Assembly (NCBI GenBank): GCA_002212725.1
Contig: MTCR01000097.1
Coordinates: 1 to 64,000 of the forward strand
DNA: 64,000 nucleotides
Reading direction: 5' to 3'
From: Sphingobacteriales bacterium TSM_CSM
GTDB taxonomy: Bacteria > Bacteroidota > Bacteroidia > Chitinophagales > UBA2359
The translations under genes and the position numbers were made by a program. Under the pieces are notes generated by a model, which saw only the letters and a program-made list of their open reading frames with translations, was not told where the DNA came from and ran no database searches. This document shows positions 43,934-52,787 of this stretch, piece by piece. Each line of letters begins with the position of its first letter. Within the stretch, counting starts at the first letter, position 1.

Positions 43934-45889
43934 ATGAGAAATATCTCTGTTTCCTTTCTTTTACTCGCCTGTTGTCTGCAAGGGCTGATTGCCCAAACAC
44001 CCACCTGGAGCGAGCATATAGCGCCCATTCTGTACACCAATTGCACCAAGTGTCATCATAATGGCGGAATTGCCCCGTTTTCGCTGCTTACCTACGCCGA
44101 TGCCTATGACCACCAATATATGATTGCCATAGAAACCGCAGAAAAACACATGCCTCCTTGGCCGCCCGATAAACAGTATGTGCATTATACCGATGAAAGA
44201 GTACTTTGCGATGACGAAATAGCTATTATACAACAATGGTTAGAGGGCGGAGCACCCGAAGGCGACCCGGCATTAGCGCCTGCGCCGCCGGTATATAATA
44301 ACCAATCGGTTTTGGGAACCCCCGATTTATCGGTTACCATACCTAATTACACCGTTCAACTCACAACTGACGAATACCGGTGTTTTGCCATACCCTCCAA
44401 CCTGTTGCAAAACCGCTACATTACCGCCATAGAAGTTGTGCCGGGCAACCCCGAAATTGTACACCACGTATTGGTGTTTTACGATACATCGGGCGATTGC
44501 GCCGGCCTCGACGCTGCCGACCCCTTGCCGGGCTATGCCGGTTTTGGCGGCGTAGGTTCCAATTCGGCGGTACTCATCGGGCTTTGGGCACCGGGCGCTT
44601 TGCCCTATTACTATCCGTCGGGCATGGGGTCAAATCTTCCGGCAAACAGCTATATTGTTTTGCAGGTACACTATCCCGCAGGCAGCCAGGGAAATCAAGA
44701 CAACACCACCGTAAACTTTAAACTCAGCAATGCGCCCGGCACCCGAAATGCTTCCATAGCGCCGGTGCTCAACCACACTACCTCCCTCACCAACGGGCCG
44801 CTGGTAATACCCGCAAATACGGTTAAAACTTTTTATGCCTCTTTTAACGTGCCATTTAATGCCACCATATTAAGTGTAGCGCCGCACATGCACCTCGTCG
44901 GAACCAGTATTAAATCCTATGCCGTTACCCCAACGCAAGACACCATTCCGCTTATAGATATACCGCATTGGGATTTTCACTGGCAGGGGCAATACACCTT
45001 TACCAAAGCCATAAAAATACCCGCCGGCAGCGTGCTGAAAGCCGAAGCTGTGTACGATAATACTATTGCCAATCCGCACAACCCCAACAATCCGCCTCAA
45101 CCCGTATCTGCCGGTGAAGCTACCACCGACGAAATGATGCTGGTATTTTTTACCTACCTCTCTTACCAAACCGGCGATGAAAACATTGTACTCGATACCA
45201 ATGCCGACAACCATAGTTGCGGGGTAAAAACGCAGGCAAAACTCTACCTCGAAGGCCCCTATAACGGCATTCAAATGTCGGGGTCATTGGGTAGTTTCCC
45301 GGCAGTGCTTCCCGATGCGCAGCCCTTTAACAGCCAACCTTGGAACTATGCCGGCACCGAAATAACCGGCAACACCGTAAACACCTCCAATATTGCCGAT
45401 TGGGTACTGCTGGAACTGCGCCGCAATACCGATTTAACCGCCGGTGATTACACCGTTGCCCGAAAAGCTGCGTTTTTATATAAAGACGGCACCCTGCACG
45501 ACCCCGACGGCACAGACGGCGTTACTTTTGACGTAAACACGCTTAATGCCAACTACTACCTTGCCGTATTACCCCGCGGACACCTGGGCGTTTTAAGCGC
45601 CTCACCCATTGCATTGCCAAATGCTACCCCCTACAATTTTACCACCAATGCAAATGCCGCCTATGGCAACAACCAACTCAAAAACATTGGCGGAAAGTTT
45701 TGCCTGCCTGCCGGCGATACTGATGGCAACGGAATTATTAACTATGCCGATGTAAACGCATGGATTGCCGCACAGGCCACAGGCGTTTTTGCTTTGCCCG
45801 ATGTAAATAAAGACAAAAACGTAAATGCCGCCGATTTTAACCTCCTGCAACCAAATCTGGGAAACATTGGCATAATTCAGGTTCGTTAA
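43934..45889 (+). CDS. exported cytochrome c - type II copper monooxygenase-like - dockerin-like fusion
   Basis: A 651-residue secreted protein with a signal peptide ending in LIAQ. Residues 25-110 resemble a cytochrome c domain with heme motif CTKCHH (Cys37, Cys40, His41) and a Met in EKHMPPWPP as axial ligand candidate. Residues 130-420 resemble the two beta-sandwich halves of ascorbate-dependent type II copper monooxygenases: HHVLVFY in the first half, then PHMHLVG and ATTDEMMLVFF (His-His and Met ligands) in the second. The last 60 residues hold two EF-hand-like dockerin repeats (DTDGNGIINYADVNAW and DVNKDKNVNAADFN). No T9SS sorting domain is seen. The cytochrome would supply electrons to the copper centre; the substrate is unknown. 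Confidence 0.82.
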   Translation: MRNISVSFLLLACCLQGLIAQTPTWSEHIAPILYTNCTKCHHNGGIAPFSLLTYADAYDHQYMIAIETAEKHMPPWPPDKQYVHYTDERVLCDDEIAIIQQWLEGGAPEGDPALAPAPPVYNNQSVLGTPDLSVTIPNYTVQLTTDEYRCFAIPSNLLQNRYITAIEVVPGNPEIVHHVLVFYDTSGDCAGLDAADPLPGYAGFGGVGSNSAVLIGLWAPGALPYYYPSGMGSNLPANSYIVLQVHYPAGSQGNQDNTTVNFKLSNAPGTRNASIAPVLNHTTSLTNGPLVIPANTVKTFYASFNVPFNATILSVAPHMHLVGTSIKSYAVTPTQDTIPLIDIPHWDFHWQGQYTFTKAIKIPAGSVLKAEAVYDNTIANPHNPNNPPQPVSAGEATTDEMMLVFFTYLSYQTGDENIVLDTNADNHSCGVKTQAKLYLEGPYNGIQMSGSLGSFPAVLPDAQPFNSQPWNYAGTEITGNTVNTSNIADWVLLELRRNTDLTAGDYTVARKAAFLYKDGTLHDPDGTDGVTFDVNTLNANYYLAVLPRGHLGVLSASPIALPNATPYNFTTNANAAYGNNQLKNIGGKFCLPAGDTDGNGIINYADVNAWIAAQATGVFALPDVNKDKNVNAADFNLLQPNLGNIGIIQVR

Positions 45890-45940
45890 AAAACAGCGCT
45901 TTTTTGCTCATTAATAAATACTAAAATCACAACCCAAATC

Positions 45941-46222
45941 ATGAAAATTGTTATTACCAATGCTGAGGAAGCAGATATGCCACAGGAAATGGCAGATAAC
46001 TGTTGCCAACTTATTGCATGGCGAATTCAAAAACTTTATTTCCTTTTACCCAACATTGGCGATGAAATAACTATACTCTACTCAGAAAAAGACCCTTTGC
46101 AAACAACTGATTTGGTTGATGATAATGCTTATTTTATCGATTTTGAGGTGATGAGCGTAGAAAGTGTAGCGGGACAAACCAATACCGATAACGCTACTGT
46201 TTACGTGGAACTTGCTTTTTAA
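45941..46222 (+). CDS. hypothetical small protein
   Basis: A 93-residue acidic protein without signal peptide or membrane segment, 51 bp downstream of the cytochrome/copper protein and on the same strand. It contains a CC pair (DNCCQLIAWRI) and an Asp-rich second half ending in NATVYVELAF. I do not recognise it. The frame, ATG and spacing support a real gene, but with no homology call. Confidence 0.5.
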   Translation: MKIVITNAEEADMPQEMADNCCQLIAWRIQKLYFLLPNIGDEITILYSEKDPLQTTDLVDDNAYFIDFEVMSVESVAGQTNTDNATVYVELAF

Positions 46223-46350
46223 TGCTGTTTTGCAACTCACAAACTCCATGTAAAACTCCTTGTCCCTATACAGCAAGAGAGTAAAAAAAATTCTTTTTTT
46301 AGCGCTTTTATAGCCATTTTAGAGAATTAATGTTTTACTTTGCATCTTGT

Positions 46351-46365
46351 TTAGATTTAGTCTAA
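46351..46365. promoter_or_regulatory. metalloregulator-like box upstream of the TonB receptor
   Basis: TTAGA/TCTAA arms with a 5-nt centre, inside the longer match TTTAGAnnnAGTnTAA that recurs at the feoA promoter. It lies 9-23 bp after a -7-like TTACTTTG (46335-46342) and 15 bp before the ATG, where a bound repressor would block transcription. The sequence recalls DtxR/MntR/Fur-type sites; the regulator itself is not in the window. Confidence 0.5.
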
Positions 46366-46379
46366 TTAAATAAAGAGCA

Positions 46380-48866
46380 ATGAAAGGCATTTTTTTTGAA
46401 ATTCTGACTTACAAAAGTAGATTATTTTTTTTACCCATGTTGCTTTGTTTGCACAGTGTATCTAACATGGCACAACAACAAACCGGCAGCCTGGAGGGCA
46501 AGGTTCATAGCCAAACTGGCGTTGGTTTAACGGGAGTTACTGTTACCCTGCAAAACAAAGGCACAGTTACCGACAGTTTGGGCAATTTCAATTTTTTGGG
46601 GCTAACACCCGGCAGATACACCTTGGCGCTAAGCGCCGTTACCATAGAACCTTTGGTACAAACGGTGGTTATTAAACCGGCAGAAACCACCCGCATACGC
46701 ATTACCGCCATCGGGCGCAATGAGCAGTTAAAAGAAATTGAAATACGCGGATACAGAAATCAAACCCGGTTAAATTATCTTAACGAGGTGCAGAACAACG
46801 CCCTGTATGCCGGTAAAAAAACCGAGGCAATTCAGCCATCGGAGTTAACGGTAAACCTGGCCATTAACCCTGCACGGCAACTGTTTGCCAAAACACCCGG
46901 CATATCGGTATGGGAAAACGACGGTTCGGGCATTCAAACAGGCATTGCTTCAAGGGGTTTAAGCCCCAACCGTTCATGGGAGTTTAACGTAAGGCAAAAT
47001 GGCTATGATATTTCGCCCGATGTATTTGGGTATCCCGAGGCTTATTACTCACCACCGTCAGAAGCCGTGGAGCAAATACAGGTAGTACGCGGCGCGGCAA
47101 GTCTGCAATATGGGCCGCAATTTGGCGGGCTGTTGAATTACCAACTTAAAAAGGGCAGTGCGGTAAAACCGGTTTCGGCAGAAACACGCAATACAGTGGG
47201 CAGCAACGGCTTGTTTAACTCCTTTACCCTCTTGGGCGGTACGCGCGGCAAGTTGCAGTACACAACCTGGTTTCACCACCGCAGCGCTAATGGCTGGCGC
47301 CAAAACAGCCGCTACCATATTAATACCGGTCATGTAAACCTCAATTATGAAGTTTCGGAAAAGGTAACTGTTGGCGCAGAATATACCCGGATGGAATACC
47401 TGAGCCAGCAGCCCGGCGGCTTAACCGACTCACTTTTTAAACAAAACAGCCGCCAAAGTTTACGCGCCCGAAATTGGTTTAGCGCACCATGGAACGTTGC
47501 CAACCTGTATGCCGATATAACTTATGGGAAAAATAGCAATAAAATGCGCATTAATGTATTCGGGCTTGACGCGGCGCGCAACAGTGCAGGCTTTGTAGCC
47601 CCCATTTCCCAGCCCGATACCATTTCTCTGCAAACCGGCAGCTATGCCCCAAGGCAAGTTGACCGCGACCACTACCAAACCGGCGGCGCTGAGTTGCGCA
47701 CTATTACCCATTATAACCTGTGGCAGCAAACCCATACCTTGGCGGCAGGCATCCGGTTTTCTAAGGCAAACACCCGCCGCCGGCAATTAGGCAATGGCTC
47801 TGCCGGCACAGATATGGATATTGCCCTCCAAGGGGGCGATTTTGCCCGCGACCTTCGGTTTAATACCCGTAACATTGCCGTTTTTGCCGAAAACCTGTTC
47901 AACATAACCCCCAAACTTTCTGTAACACCGGGTGTAAGAATAGAAAATATTGTTTCCGGCGCATCGGGCAGGTTAAAATTTAATGCCGATGGTTCTGAAA
48001 ACCGTATAAACGATATTACCCAAACCCGAAATTTAGTGCTATTGGGCATCGGAACCCAATTTAAAGCCATTAGCGAGTTGACTTTTTATGGCAATATTTC
48101 GCAAAACTACCGCCCGGTTTTATATTCCGATTTAACGCCGCCTGCCAATACAGATGTAATTGACCCCAATTTGCAAGACGCATCGGGTTTTAATGCCGAT
48201 GCAGGCATCAGGGGCAAGGCCGGCAATTACCTCAGCTATGATATAAGTGGTTTTTTTATACGCTACCATAACCGTATCGGCACACTTACCCGCTTGTGGC
48301 CCGATAGTTCGCGCTATCAGTTCCGGACCAACATAGGAACCGGCATTAGCCGGGGAGTAGAGGCTTATGCCGAGTTTGACCCCATTGCCGTCTTCGGAAA
48401 AACCGAACAGGCGGGCAGCTTGAATGTTTTTGCTTCGGTAGCGTTTATTCATGCAGTTTATACCAATTACCTGACGGCAGTGTATAGCAACGGCACGTTG
48501 GTAGAGGGCAACCTTAAAAACAAACGCATTGAAAATGCACCGGGCTACATACACCGCTTTGGCCTTAATTACCGCTACAAAGGCTTTGCCATAAACGGGC
48601 AACTAAGTATAACGGGTAAAACCTATGCCGATGCAGCCAACACCCAAACACCCTCTGCAAACGGGCAAACAGGACTTATTCCGGCTTACCGGGTAATGGA
48701 TGTTTCGGCCGAATATCATTTTGCCGTACATTACACCCTAAGCGCCGGCATTAATAACCTGGCCGATACCCGTTATTTTACCCGAAGGGCGGGTGGCTAT
48801 CCCGGCCCGGGACTGCTTCCGGCAGACGGGCGCACGGCATATGTGGCTTTTTTGCTAAAACTGTAA
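46380..48866 (+). CDS. TonB-dependent receptor, siderophore/ferric citrate type
   Basis: An 828-residue outer-membrane receptor. A signal peptide ends near NMAQQ. A carboxypeptidase-regulatory-like domain at about 35-110 (LEGKVHSQTGVGLTGVTVTLQ) is followed by a plug domain at about 145-260 with PGISVWENDGSGIQTGIASRGLSPNRSWEFNVRQNG, VEQIQVVRGAASLQYGPQFGG and LNYQLKKG. A 22-strand barrel covers the remainder. The plug resembles FecA-type ferric dicitrate or siderophore receptors, and the promoter shares a metal-type operator with feoAB, so iron uptake is the likely role. No SusD partner is present. Confidence 0.88.
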   Translation: MKGIFFEILTYKSRLFFLPMLLCLHSVSNMAQQQTGSLEGKVHSQTGVGLTGVTVTLQNKGTVTDSLGNFNFLGLTPGRYTLALSAVTIEPLVQTVVIKPAETTRIRITAIGRNEQLKEIEIRGYRNQTRLNYLNEVQNNALYAGKKTEAIQPSELTVNLAINPARQLFAKTPGISVWENDGSGIQTGIASRGLSPNRSWEFNVRQNGYDISPDVFGYPEAYYSPPSEAVEQIQVVRGAASLQYGPQFGGLLNYQLKKGSAVKPVSAETRNTVGSNGLFNSFTLLGGTRGKLQYTTWFHHRSANGWRQNSRYHINTGHVNLNYEVSEKVTVGAEYTRMEYLSQQPGGLTDSLFKQNSRQSLRARNWFSAPWNVANLYADITYGKNSNKMRINVFGLDAARNSAGFVAPISQPDTISLQTGSYAPRQVDRDHYQTGGAELRTITHYNLWQQTHTLAAGIRFSKANTRRRQLGNGSAGTDMDIALQGGDFARDLRFNTRNIAVFAENLFNITPKLSVTPGVRIENIVSGASGRLKFNADGSENRINDITQTRNLVLLGIGTQFKAISELTFYGNISQNYRPVLYSDLTPPANTDVIDPNLQDASGFNADAGIRGKAGNYLSYDISGFFIRYHNRIGTLTRLWPDSSRYQFRTNIGTGISRGVEAYAEFDPIAVFGKTEQAGSLNVFASVAFIHAVYTNYLTAVYSNGTLVEGNLKNKRIENAPGYIHRFGLNYRYKGFAINGQLSITGKTYADAANTQTPSANGQTGLIPAYRVMDVSAEYHFAVHYTLSAGINNLADTRYFTRRAGGYPGPGLLPADGRTAYVAFLLKL

Positions 48867-48951
48867 CACCCCAAATCTGCCCGCAGGTAAAACCCCAAGG
48901 CTGCTTTGTTGTTCTTATGTTGAAATTTGCTGCAAGCCACCTTTGTACACT

Positions 48952-50241
48952 ATGCTTACTAAAGCAATATACTTTGTTTTTATTTACCTCTACGGAGCGG
49001 CTGTTCACTTTGCTGCATTCTTTAATCATAAAGCAGCAAAGTGGGTGGCCGGGCGCAAAAACCTTTGGAACCAAATAAACATTGCACTGCCCGGCATGGC
49101 AGGAAAAAAACGGGTTTGGGTACATTGTGCCTCTTTGGGCGAGTTTGAACAAGGTCGCCCCGTAATAGAAGCCATAAAGAAGCAATATCCCGATGTACTG
49201 ATTTTGCTTACCTTTTTCTCTCCTTCGGGTTTTGAGGTAAGAAAAAACTACCCCTTTGCCAATGCGGTATGGTATCTTCCTGCCGATACGCCCGGCAATG
49301 CCCGCCGTTTTGTGGAAATGGTAAACCCGAATTTGGTTATTTTTGTGAAGTATGAGTTTTGGTTTAACTACCTGCAGGTATTGCAAACTAAAAAAGTGCC
49401 CGTGTTTCTTATTTCTGCCGTTTTTAGGCCGGAACAATTTTTTTTCAGGTGGTATGGTGCGGGTTTTAGAAAAATGCTGGAAACATACCATACTATATAT
49501 GTTCAAAATGTTAAATCTGAACAATTGTTGCAACATGCCAAAGGTTTACTGGTTAAAACAGCCGTTGCGCCCGATACCCGTTTTGACCGTGTGCAGGCCG
49601 CTGCTTTGGAAGCAAAACCGGTTGCAACAGTTGAGCAGTTTGCTGCAGGCAGGCAACTGTTTATATGCGGCAGCACCTGGCCCCGGGACGAGCAATTGCT
49701 TGCCCGGTTTATACAACAAGCCCCCTGCGAAGTAGCATTTGTAATAGCGCCGCACCGTACAGGAAAGCAGCAGTTGGCGGAGTTGGTAAATACTTTAAAC
49801 ACAACAAGCAGCATATTGTATTCTGTTGCTGCAGAACAACCTGATTTTGCCCATGTTGCTTCGGGTTACCGCGTTTTGATTATTGATAACATAGGAATGT
49901 TGCTGCATATATACCGGTATGGTTCATACGCCTACATTGGGGGCGGATTTGGTGCAGGTATTCACAATATTCTGGAGGCGGCTGTTTTTGGATTGCCCTT
50001 GTTTTTTGGTCCGCGGTATGCCAAATTTAACGAAGCAGTACAACTTGTACAAGCAGGCGGGGCATTCAGGGTAAAAGATGCAGGGCAGCTGGTAAATTGT
50101 TTTAGGGCGTTGTATGGCAGTAAAGATGCGTACCAAAAGGCTTCGGCAGTGTGCCGCAATTATGTGGTGCAGCATACAGGCGGCACAACACTTATTTTAC
50201 GAGGCCTGCACCCGTTTTTAACCGCTACTGAAACAGCCTGA
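48952..50241 (+). CDS. waaA: Kdo transferase (3-deoxy-D-manno-octulosonic acid transferase)
   Basis: A 429-residue GT30 enzyme starting at ATG 48952 (MLTKAIYF), with a membrane-anchoring N-terminal helix. The active-site segment VHCASLGEFEQGRPVI with the catalytic Glu, KYEFWFNYL, and the C-terminal donor-site motif GGGFGAGIHNILEAAVFGLPLFFGP are all present. It adds Kdo to lipid A precursors at the inner membrane, showing that the organism makes LPS. Its last 17 bp overlap the end of the convergent feoB. Confidence 0.93.
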   Translation: MLTKAIYFVFIYLYGAAVHFAAFFNHKAAKWVAGRKNLWNQINIALPGMAGKKRVWVHCASLGEFEQGRPVIEAIKKQYPDVLILLTFFSPSGFEVRKNYPFANAVWYLPADTPGNARRFVEMVNPNLVIFVKYEFWFNYLQVLQTKKVPVFLISAVFRPEQFFFRWYGAGFRKMLETYHTIYVQNVKSEQLLQHAKGLLVKTAVAPDTRFDRVQAAALEAKPVATVEQFAAGRQLFICGSTWPRDEQLLARFIQQAPCEVAFVIAPHRTGKQQLAELVNTLNTTSSILYSVAAEQPDFAHVASGYRVLIIDNIGMLLHIYRYGSYAYIGGGFGAGIHNILEAAVFGLPLFFGPRYAKFNEAVQLVQAGGAFRVKDAGQLVNCFRALYGSKDAYQKASAVCRNYVVQHTGGTTLILRGLHPFLTATETA

Positions 50242-52330
50242 AAACGAGAAAGGAACATCCATAGGCCAAAATGGTCATATAGGCCAGTTGAATGAGCGCC
50301 CATTTCCATGAATTGGTTTCGCGTTTTACCACCGCCAAGGTACTCATGCACTGCATGGCAAAAATATAAAATACCAGCAGCGATAAGGTTCCTGCTGTGC
50401 TGAAAACAGGTTTGCCCGTATTGGGGTTTACCTCGGCCCGCATTTGGCTGCGCAAGCCGTGTTCATCGCTGCCGCCTACGCTGTAGATAGTGGCCATAGT
50501 GCCCACAAACACCTCGCGGGCGGCAAAGGAGGTGAGCAGGGCTATGCCAATTTTCCAGTCAAAGCCAATAGGGCTTATTGCGGGTTCAATTATTTTACCC
50601 AAATGCCCCACCCATGAGTTTTCGAGGCGTGCTTCGGCAATTTTGGCTTCCAGCAGAGCGGTGTCGGTTGGTTGGGTAAACTGAGCCTTTACCCGGTTTT
50701 CGGCCTCCTGCATTTTACTTCCGGGACCAAAGTTAGACAACCCCCACAAAAGAAAAGAAATGATAAGAATAATTTTTCCGGCTTCGGCAATAAAGACCTT
50801 CACCTTTTGCCATGCGCCCAACAGCAGGTTTTTCCAATGCGGAAGCCGGTAGGGCGGCAGTTCCAGCGCCAAAAAGCTAAGTTCGTGGCTGTTAATAAAG
50901 CGTTTCATTACCGCAGCCACTGCAAGGGCAGCCACCACGCCGGTAATATACAATGCCATCATCATTAACCCCTGCGCATTAAACATGCCCACATGCCGGT
51001 TGGCCGGTATTAGCAGGGCAATTAAGATGGTATAAACCGGTATTCGGGCCGAGCAACTGATGAGTGGCGTAACCATAATGGTGAGCAGCCTTTCTTTGCT
51101 GTTGGTAATAGTTCTTGTTGCCATAACTGCCGGTACTGCACAGGCCATGCCCGAAAACAGTGAAATTAAACTGCGCCCATTAAGTCCAAACCGGCGCATC
51201 AGATTATCGGACAGATATACTGCACGCGCCATATAACCGGTTTCTTCCAGTATTCCAATGAGCAGAAACAGAATGGCAATTTGTGGCACAAACATTACAA
51301 TGCCGCCAAGTCCGGCTACTAAGCCATCGGCAAGCAAGGAGGTGAAGAAACCATTGGGCAGATTGGCGTGTATAAAAGACTGGGTGGCGGCAAAAAACTG
51401 TTCAATCCAGTCCATAGGATAAGTGGCAAAGCTGAAAATAGCCTGAAAAATGGCAAACAAAAGGAAACAGAAAAATACCAACCCGAAAACAGGGTTGGTA
51501 ATCCATTGGTCTAATTTTTGGCTCAGGTTATGGGGTTGGGCATTGGCGGGCGTGGTAATTTGAGCTATGAGGGGCACAATTTTGTCAAACCGTTGCATGG
51601 TATCGGCCACTTGTGTATGCAGGCTTTTAAATTGGTGTACCTTTACCAGTTCAAGCAATTGTTTTTGCTCTTCGGGCGCAAGAAAAGGCAGTCTTTCAAC
51701 ATGTTGCAGCAGCAGGGCAGCACCATATTGGTTGGTTATTTTAAAGGTGGTGCAAACCTTTTGAATCAATTGTGCATTAATGCCGGCAACATTGGGTAAA
51801 AAGGCAGGCGCCGGCATAACGGGTGCGGTACAAAGCGCCTGTTTTACCGTTTCGAGTCCCTGTCCGGTTCTGCCGTTAATGGAAAAAACGGGCACACCCA
51901 GCAATTCTGAGAGTTTGGCGGTGTTAAGGCGGAGTTGTTTGGCTGCTTCCATGTCGGTCATGGTAAGGCCTATCACCAACGGGTAACCAAGGCAAATAAG
52001 TTGGGTGCAGAAAAGCAGGTGCCGCTCCAGGTTGGTGGCATCGGCAATGTATAGAATGGTATGCTTATCAGACAAAGCAGCAGGGTGCAGCAAGGTTTGC
52101 AGTACAATATACTCTTCGGCCGAAGTAGGGTGCAGGCTGTAGGCGCCGGGTAAATCTACCACATTCCATGTTACGCCATTGGGCATTTGGGTGGTTCCCG
52201 ATTTTTTTTCAACGGTAACCCCGCTGAAATTACCTACTTTCTGGTGCAGCCCGGTAAGGTGATTAAATACCGACGTTTTGCCCGAATTGGGGTTGCCGGC
52301 AAGGTATAAAATATTAGATGTTGGTTGCAT
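50225..52330 (-). CDS. feoB: ferrous iron transport protein B
   Basis: A 701-residue inner-membrane Fe(II) transporter. The N-terminal G domain has G1 GNPNSGKTS (12-20), G3 DLPG (59-62) and G4 as LTMTD, where the first Asn of NxxD is Thr. A helical GDI-like region follows, then two gate motifs with membrane helices (including GGIVMFVPQIAILFLLIGILEETGYMAR and ISLFSGMACAVPAVMATRT). The short C-terminus lacks a Cys-rich FeoC-like tail. It lies 9 bp downstream of feoA in one operon. Confidence 0.95.
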   Translation of the reverse strand: MQPTSNILYLAGNPNSGKTSVFNHLTGLHQKVGNFSGVTVEKKSGTTQMPNGVTWNVVDLPGAYSLHPTSAEEYIVLQTLLHPAALSDKHTILYIADATNLERHLLFCTQLICLGYPLVIGLTMTDMEAAKQLRLNTAKLSELLGVPVFSINGRTGQGLETVKQALCTAPVMPAPAFLPNVAGINAQLIQKVCTTFKITNQYGAALLLQHVERLPFLAPEEQKQLLELVKVHQFKSLHTQVADTMQRFDKIVPLIAQITTPANAQPHNLSQKLDQWITNPVFGLVFFCFLLFAIFQAIFSFATYPMDWIEQFFAATQSFIHANLPNGFFTSLLADGLVAGLGGIVMFVPQIAILFLLIGILEETGYMARAVYLSDNLMRRFGLNGRSLISLFSGMACAVPAVMATRTITNSKERLLTIMVTPLISCSARIPVYTILIALLIPANRHVGMFNAQGLMMMALYITGVVAALAVAAVMKRFINSHELSFLALELPPYRLPHWKNLLLGAWQKVKVFIAEAGKIILIISFLLWGLSNFGPGSKMQEAENRVKAQFTQPTDTALLEAKIAEARLENSWVGHLGKIIEPAISPIGFDWKIGIALLTSFAAREVFVGTMATIYSVGGSDEHGLRSQMRAEVNPNTGKPVFSTAGTLSLLVFYIFAMQCMSTLAVVKRETNSWKWALIQLAYMTILAYGCSFLVFRLFQ

Positions 52331-52339
52331 GAAGGTGGT

Positions 52340-52597
52340 TTACAGACTGCTATCATGGTGTACCGCAATTTGTGCAGCTTCTTCGCGCCGGAGGGCAAAA
52401 AACTGGTTATCAATGCGCAGGTAAAGCGGATTGCCTCCCAACGTGCTGCGCACATAGGTTATTTGCTTACCGGGCAAACAACCCATTTGCAGCAATTTTA
52501 CACTTAATTCCGTTGTTGACAACGAATGAATAACGGCAGTTTCGCCCAATTGCAGCAAATCGGCAGTTTTGGTTTCTTGTTTGGCGGTGTTCTGCAT
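52340..52597 (-). CDS. feoA: ferrous iron transport protein A
   Basis: An 85-residue SH3-like FeoA, the cytoplasmic partner of FeoB. The core LLQLGETAVIHSL, LLQMGCLPGKQITYVRST, NPLYLRIDNQFFALRREEAAQI matches the family. It is the first gene of feoAB, with promoter and operator-like box directly upstream. Confidence 0.92.
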   Translation of the reverse strand: MQNTAKQETKTADLLQLGETAVIHSLSTTELSVKLLQMGCLPGKQITYVRSTLGGNPLYLRIDNQFFALRREEAAQIAVHHDSSL

Positions 52598-52609
52598 GAA
52601 ACGACTTTA

Positions 52610-52626
52610 TTTATACTCTGTCTAAA
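52610..52626. promoter_or_regulatory. metalloregulator-like box upstream of feoA
   Basis: On the minus strand the box reads TTTAGA-CAG-AGT-A-TAAA, matching the TonB-receptor box at TTTAGA, AGT and TAA with the same spacing. It lies 9 bp downstream of the -7 box and 13 bp before the feoA ATG, consistent with an iron-dependent repressor site. Confidence 0.55.
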
Positions 52627-52634
52627 TAACAAAA

Positions 52635-52664
52635 CAAAGGTACACTTGTTTCATGAAAAAGCAA
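52635..52664 (-). promoter_or_regulatory. feoAB promoter
   Basis: On the minus strand TTG (52664-52662), a 19-nt spacer and TACCTTTG (52642-52635) give a full consensus Bacteroidota promoter. Confidence 0.8.
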
Positions 52665-52787
52665 TTAATTTACCTCAATTTAACTTGCTTGCAGGTTTTG
52701 TGCCGGAACTACCCACTTGTTTTTTAGTTGTGCCCGCAAACAACTGTTCTGTTGGTTGTTTTTAACAGGAAAAGCAGCAACGGCGGT

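Noticed and set aside
48778-49536. A 252-codon minus-strand frame
   Set aside because: It spans the end of the TonB receptor and the start of waaA on the opposite strand, both strongly supported.
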